6,241 bases of DNA, taken from contig CALFBV010000125.1 in assembly GCA_937951395.1 (NCBI GenBank), positions 1-6,241 on the forward strand, read 5' to 3'. This DNA comes from an uncultured Rubritalea sp. (lineage in GTDB: Bacteria > Verrucomicrobiota > Verrucomicrobiia > Verrucomicrobiales > Akkermansiaceae). Shown here piece by piece: positions 4,742 through 6,241 of the stretch. The position numbers and the translations under genes were made by a program. The stretch's first letter is position 1. Every line of letters begins with the position of its first letter. The notes below the pieces were generated by a model that was not told the DNA's origin, searched no databases, and was given only the letters and a program-made list of their open reading frames with translations.

Positions 4742-6241
4742 ATGGAAAACGCACTCATATTGCTCCTCACCAGCTACCTAGAACAAAAATCCGATGACAT
4801 GTCAGGTGGAGCTAAAAAACTACTCTCCGCGATCACAAAGGCAGCTAATTCTGATCAAGAGAACCAAGAGCAGTTCATTCAGAAAGAACTTGTCACTGAT
4901 GCTCTCGACTCAGCTGACAAAAAACTCACCGATGCTAGCCTACGCAAGCGTGTTCAACAGCTAAATACATTTTTCCAAGACTCAGAGATTGGCATCAAGC
5001 TACAAAGTCGCAAAACCGGCTACTTCTTCGATATCAGTGACGAAGAAAAAGGCAGACTCCAAGATAAAAGAACTCAAGAAGAGATCGAAAGGAAAAATCG
5101 GCTGACTAAAACCATTCACGATACTCAGGAGCCAATGGCGTTCGATAATGAGCTACCAAAGTACCTAATCTATGTCTTTTACTGCAAACACACCGCTCAT
5201 GCATACACCGAGGAGTTCATCTCCCAGCTTGAGGAACAGCTCCTCACTCTACCTCCAGCTTACAAAAATCAATTTTCTCTCAAGCTTTTTGCTACTTGTT
5301 CAGAAAGCAATGGCCTACGCGTAGATGGTGATTTTGAGCAAACACAAATAAAAGATGAATGCCAGAAAGCAGACGCAGCACTCATTCTCTGGAGTGATCA
5401 CTCTCCTTACTCACAAGAGCACAAGCACTTCTTCCAGTTGGAAAATGAACAATGGACCACCACCGATAAACCATCTATCGTTTTACTGGAACATGGAAGA
5501 CTAGATGACATGGATCAACCCTATAAGGATAAAGTCTTATTCAAATGCCCTGATGGGAACAGTCTCACTGAATTTTGGGAATACTCCTCTCTTGCTAAAA
5601 AACAAGAATTCATTGCAGACCTTCGTGAAAAACTTTGTCAGACAGTTCAGTCAATACGAGAGTCAAAATTCACTAAAGATCAGCAAATTGCATCTAGAAT
5701 TACAAATCACTCACTAGGGAAAGATACAGAAAGCGTCCCTGGTGGGTGTCCGCAGACTCCAGAAGCTACCGATGAAGCCAGTAGGTCCACGCGTGTTGCT
5801 ATCCTAGATGTGCTTACAGATTGGGCGAAAAGCGAGGAGCCAGACACCAAGCGTTTAGTCACGCTACTCGGTGACTTTGGCTTCGGGAAAACCGTGACTT
5901 GCCAGATGCTAGCCAACCGCATGGGAGAAGAGCTACAACAAGGCGAAAGTAAAGTGCAGCCTATCTATCTAGACTTAAAGGAACTGCTCAAAGATCTCGA
6001 TCAAAACCTCAACCAACCTATCGAGCACCTGCTTGAAATCATGTTTGCTCAGACAGGTGAGCTGACCATTAGCGGTTCTGATCTAGTGAACTATTTCCGA
6101 CATAATCGCTGCCTGCTCATCTTCGATGGATTTGACGAAATAGGGCATAAGCTTAATCATGCTCAGCAACAAGATTTCTATCACAAGCTCCTAGACATTA
6201 TCCCTAAGGAGGTATTCCAACAGGACATCCAGCGTTTAAAG
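4742..6241 (+). CDS. TIR-like/NACHT STAND NTPase, N-terminal 500 residues (partial)
   Basis: The reading frame is open from the ATG at 4742 to the window edge, and the first 500 residues are visible. Residues 1-138 are charged and mainly helical, with no family I recognise. A glutamate- and arginine-rich stretch at 100-120 may form a coiled coil. Residues 139-306 repeat the TIR-like domain of the upstream gene, but the candidate glutamate position is Phe230 (or His227 with a shifted gap), and box 1 'SH' is Phe146-Tyr147. A polar linker (about 307-350) leads to a NACHT module. It has Walker A GDFGFGKT (377-384) and Walker B LLIFDGFDE (458-466) with the acidic pair typical of NACHT proteins. 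STAND NTPases use ATP binding to oligomerise when a C-terminal sensor detects a trigger, and bacterial NACHT proteins are known in phage defence. The sensor and the rest of the NACHT and winged-helix part lie outside the window. M20 is a possible later start, but M1 fits the spacing. No Shine-Dalgarno sequence is seen. Confidence 0.85.
   Translation, partial: MENALILLLTSYLEQKSDDMSGGAKKLLSAITKAANSDQENQEQFIQKELVTDALDSADKKLTDASLRKRVQQLNTFFQDSEIGIKLQSRKTGYFFDISDEEKGRLQDKRTQEEIERKNRLTKTIHDTQEPMAFDNELPKYLIYVFYCKHTAHAYTEEFISQLEEQLLTLPPAYKNQFSLKLFATCSESNGLRVDGDFEQTQIKDECQKADAALILWSDHSPYSQEHKHFFQLENEQWTTTDKPSIVLLEHGRLDDMDQPYKDKVLFKCPDGNSLTEFWEYSSLAKKQEFIADLREKLCQTVQSIRESKFTKDQQIASRITNHSLGKDTESVPGGCPQTPEATDEASRSTRVAILDVLTDWAKSEEPDTKRLVTLLGDFGFGKTVTCQMLANRMGEELQQGESKVQPIYLDLKELLKDLDQNLNQPIEHLLEIMFAQTGELTISGSDLVNYFRHNRCLLIFDGFDEIGHKLNHAQQQDFYHKLLDIIPKEVFQQDIQRLK
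5156..5659 (+). other. Degenerate TIR-like domain within the NACHT gene
   Basis: This segment encodes residues 139-306 and aligns along its whole length with the stand-alone TIR-like protein encoded at 4199-4705. Shared blocks include TEEF, TLP, LKLF, ILW, KPSI, LLEHGR, FWE and the ending LRE.LC.T. Relative to the stand-alone copy, S10-H11 become Phe-Tyr, D49 becomes Thr185, C91 becomes His227 and E94 becomes Phe230. A three-residue deletion lies next to this site. The structural core is kept while the putative active-site residues are lost, which suggests a binding rather than enzymatic role. Confidence 0.6.

Noticed and set aside
5505..5922. Plus-strand 70-codon and minus-strand 71-codon ORFs within the NACHT gene
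   Set aside because: Both overlap the continuous frame carrying the TIR-like domain, linker and Walker A, in other frames, and show no domain features.
1..6241. tRNA, rRNA, CRISPR array, insertion sequence or attachment site
   Set aside because: No cloverleaf, regularly spaced repeat, transposase gene or terminal repeat pair was found on reading both strands by eye.

Overview
The window comes from a bacterial chromosome of roughly balanced GC content. Its layout is a cut-off hypothetical gene, a secreted peptidase-fold protein, alaS, a RidA/YoaB-like gene, and then a two-gene module that looks like an anti-phage or innate-immune-type system. The alanyl-tRNA synthetase resembles versions from Verrucomicrobiota and neighbouring phyla (for example the '[17 protein letters not shown]' stretch and the 944-residue length). 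None of the starts has an obvious Shine-Dalgarno sequence. The taxonomic guess rests on family memory, not on a search.

Region 1-813: the last 67 codons of a lysine- and glutamine-rich protein that I cannot identify. After 14 nt comes a 197-residue exported protein with a recognisable M15/DUF882 (YcbK-like) peptidase fold. Two of its expected metal-binding residues appear to be substituted.

Region 814-4108: an 89-bp spacer holding a perfect 14-bp palindrome, then alaS with all aminoacylation, editing and C-Ala landmarks. A YoaB-type RidA-family gene follows 14 nt downstream and is probably co-transcribed with alaS. A weak intrinsic terminator follows it.

Region 4109-6241: a short spacer combines an inverted repeat with a sigma70-like promoter. 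It leads into a stand-alone 172-residue TIR-like protein. After 33 bp comes a large gene that runs off the window, with 500 codons visible. It encodes an uncharacterised helical N-terminus, a second TIR-like domain and a NACHT-type STAND NTPase with clear Walker A and Walker B motifs. The two TIR-like domains are about 40% identical by hand alignment over about 165 residues, so one arose from the other. The stand-alone copy keeps the glutamate expected of a TIR NAD-hydrolysing enzyme. The NACHT-fused copy has lost that residue and other box residues.

My working interpretation is a split system. The NACHT protein would sense and oligomerise, and use its degenerate TIR as a docking platform. 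The small TIR protein would be the enzymatic effector supplied in trans. This division of labour is inferred, not shown, and the sensor C-terminus lies outside the window.
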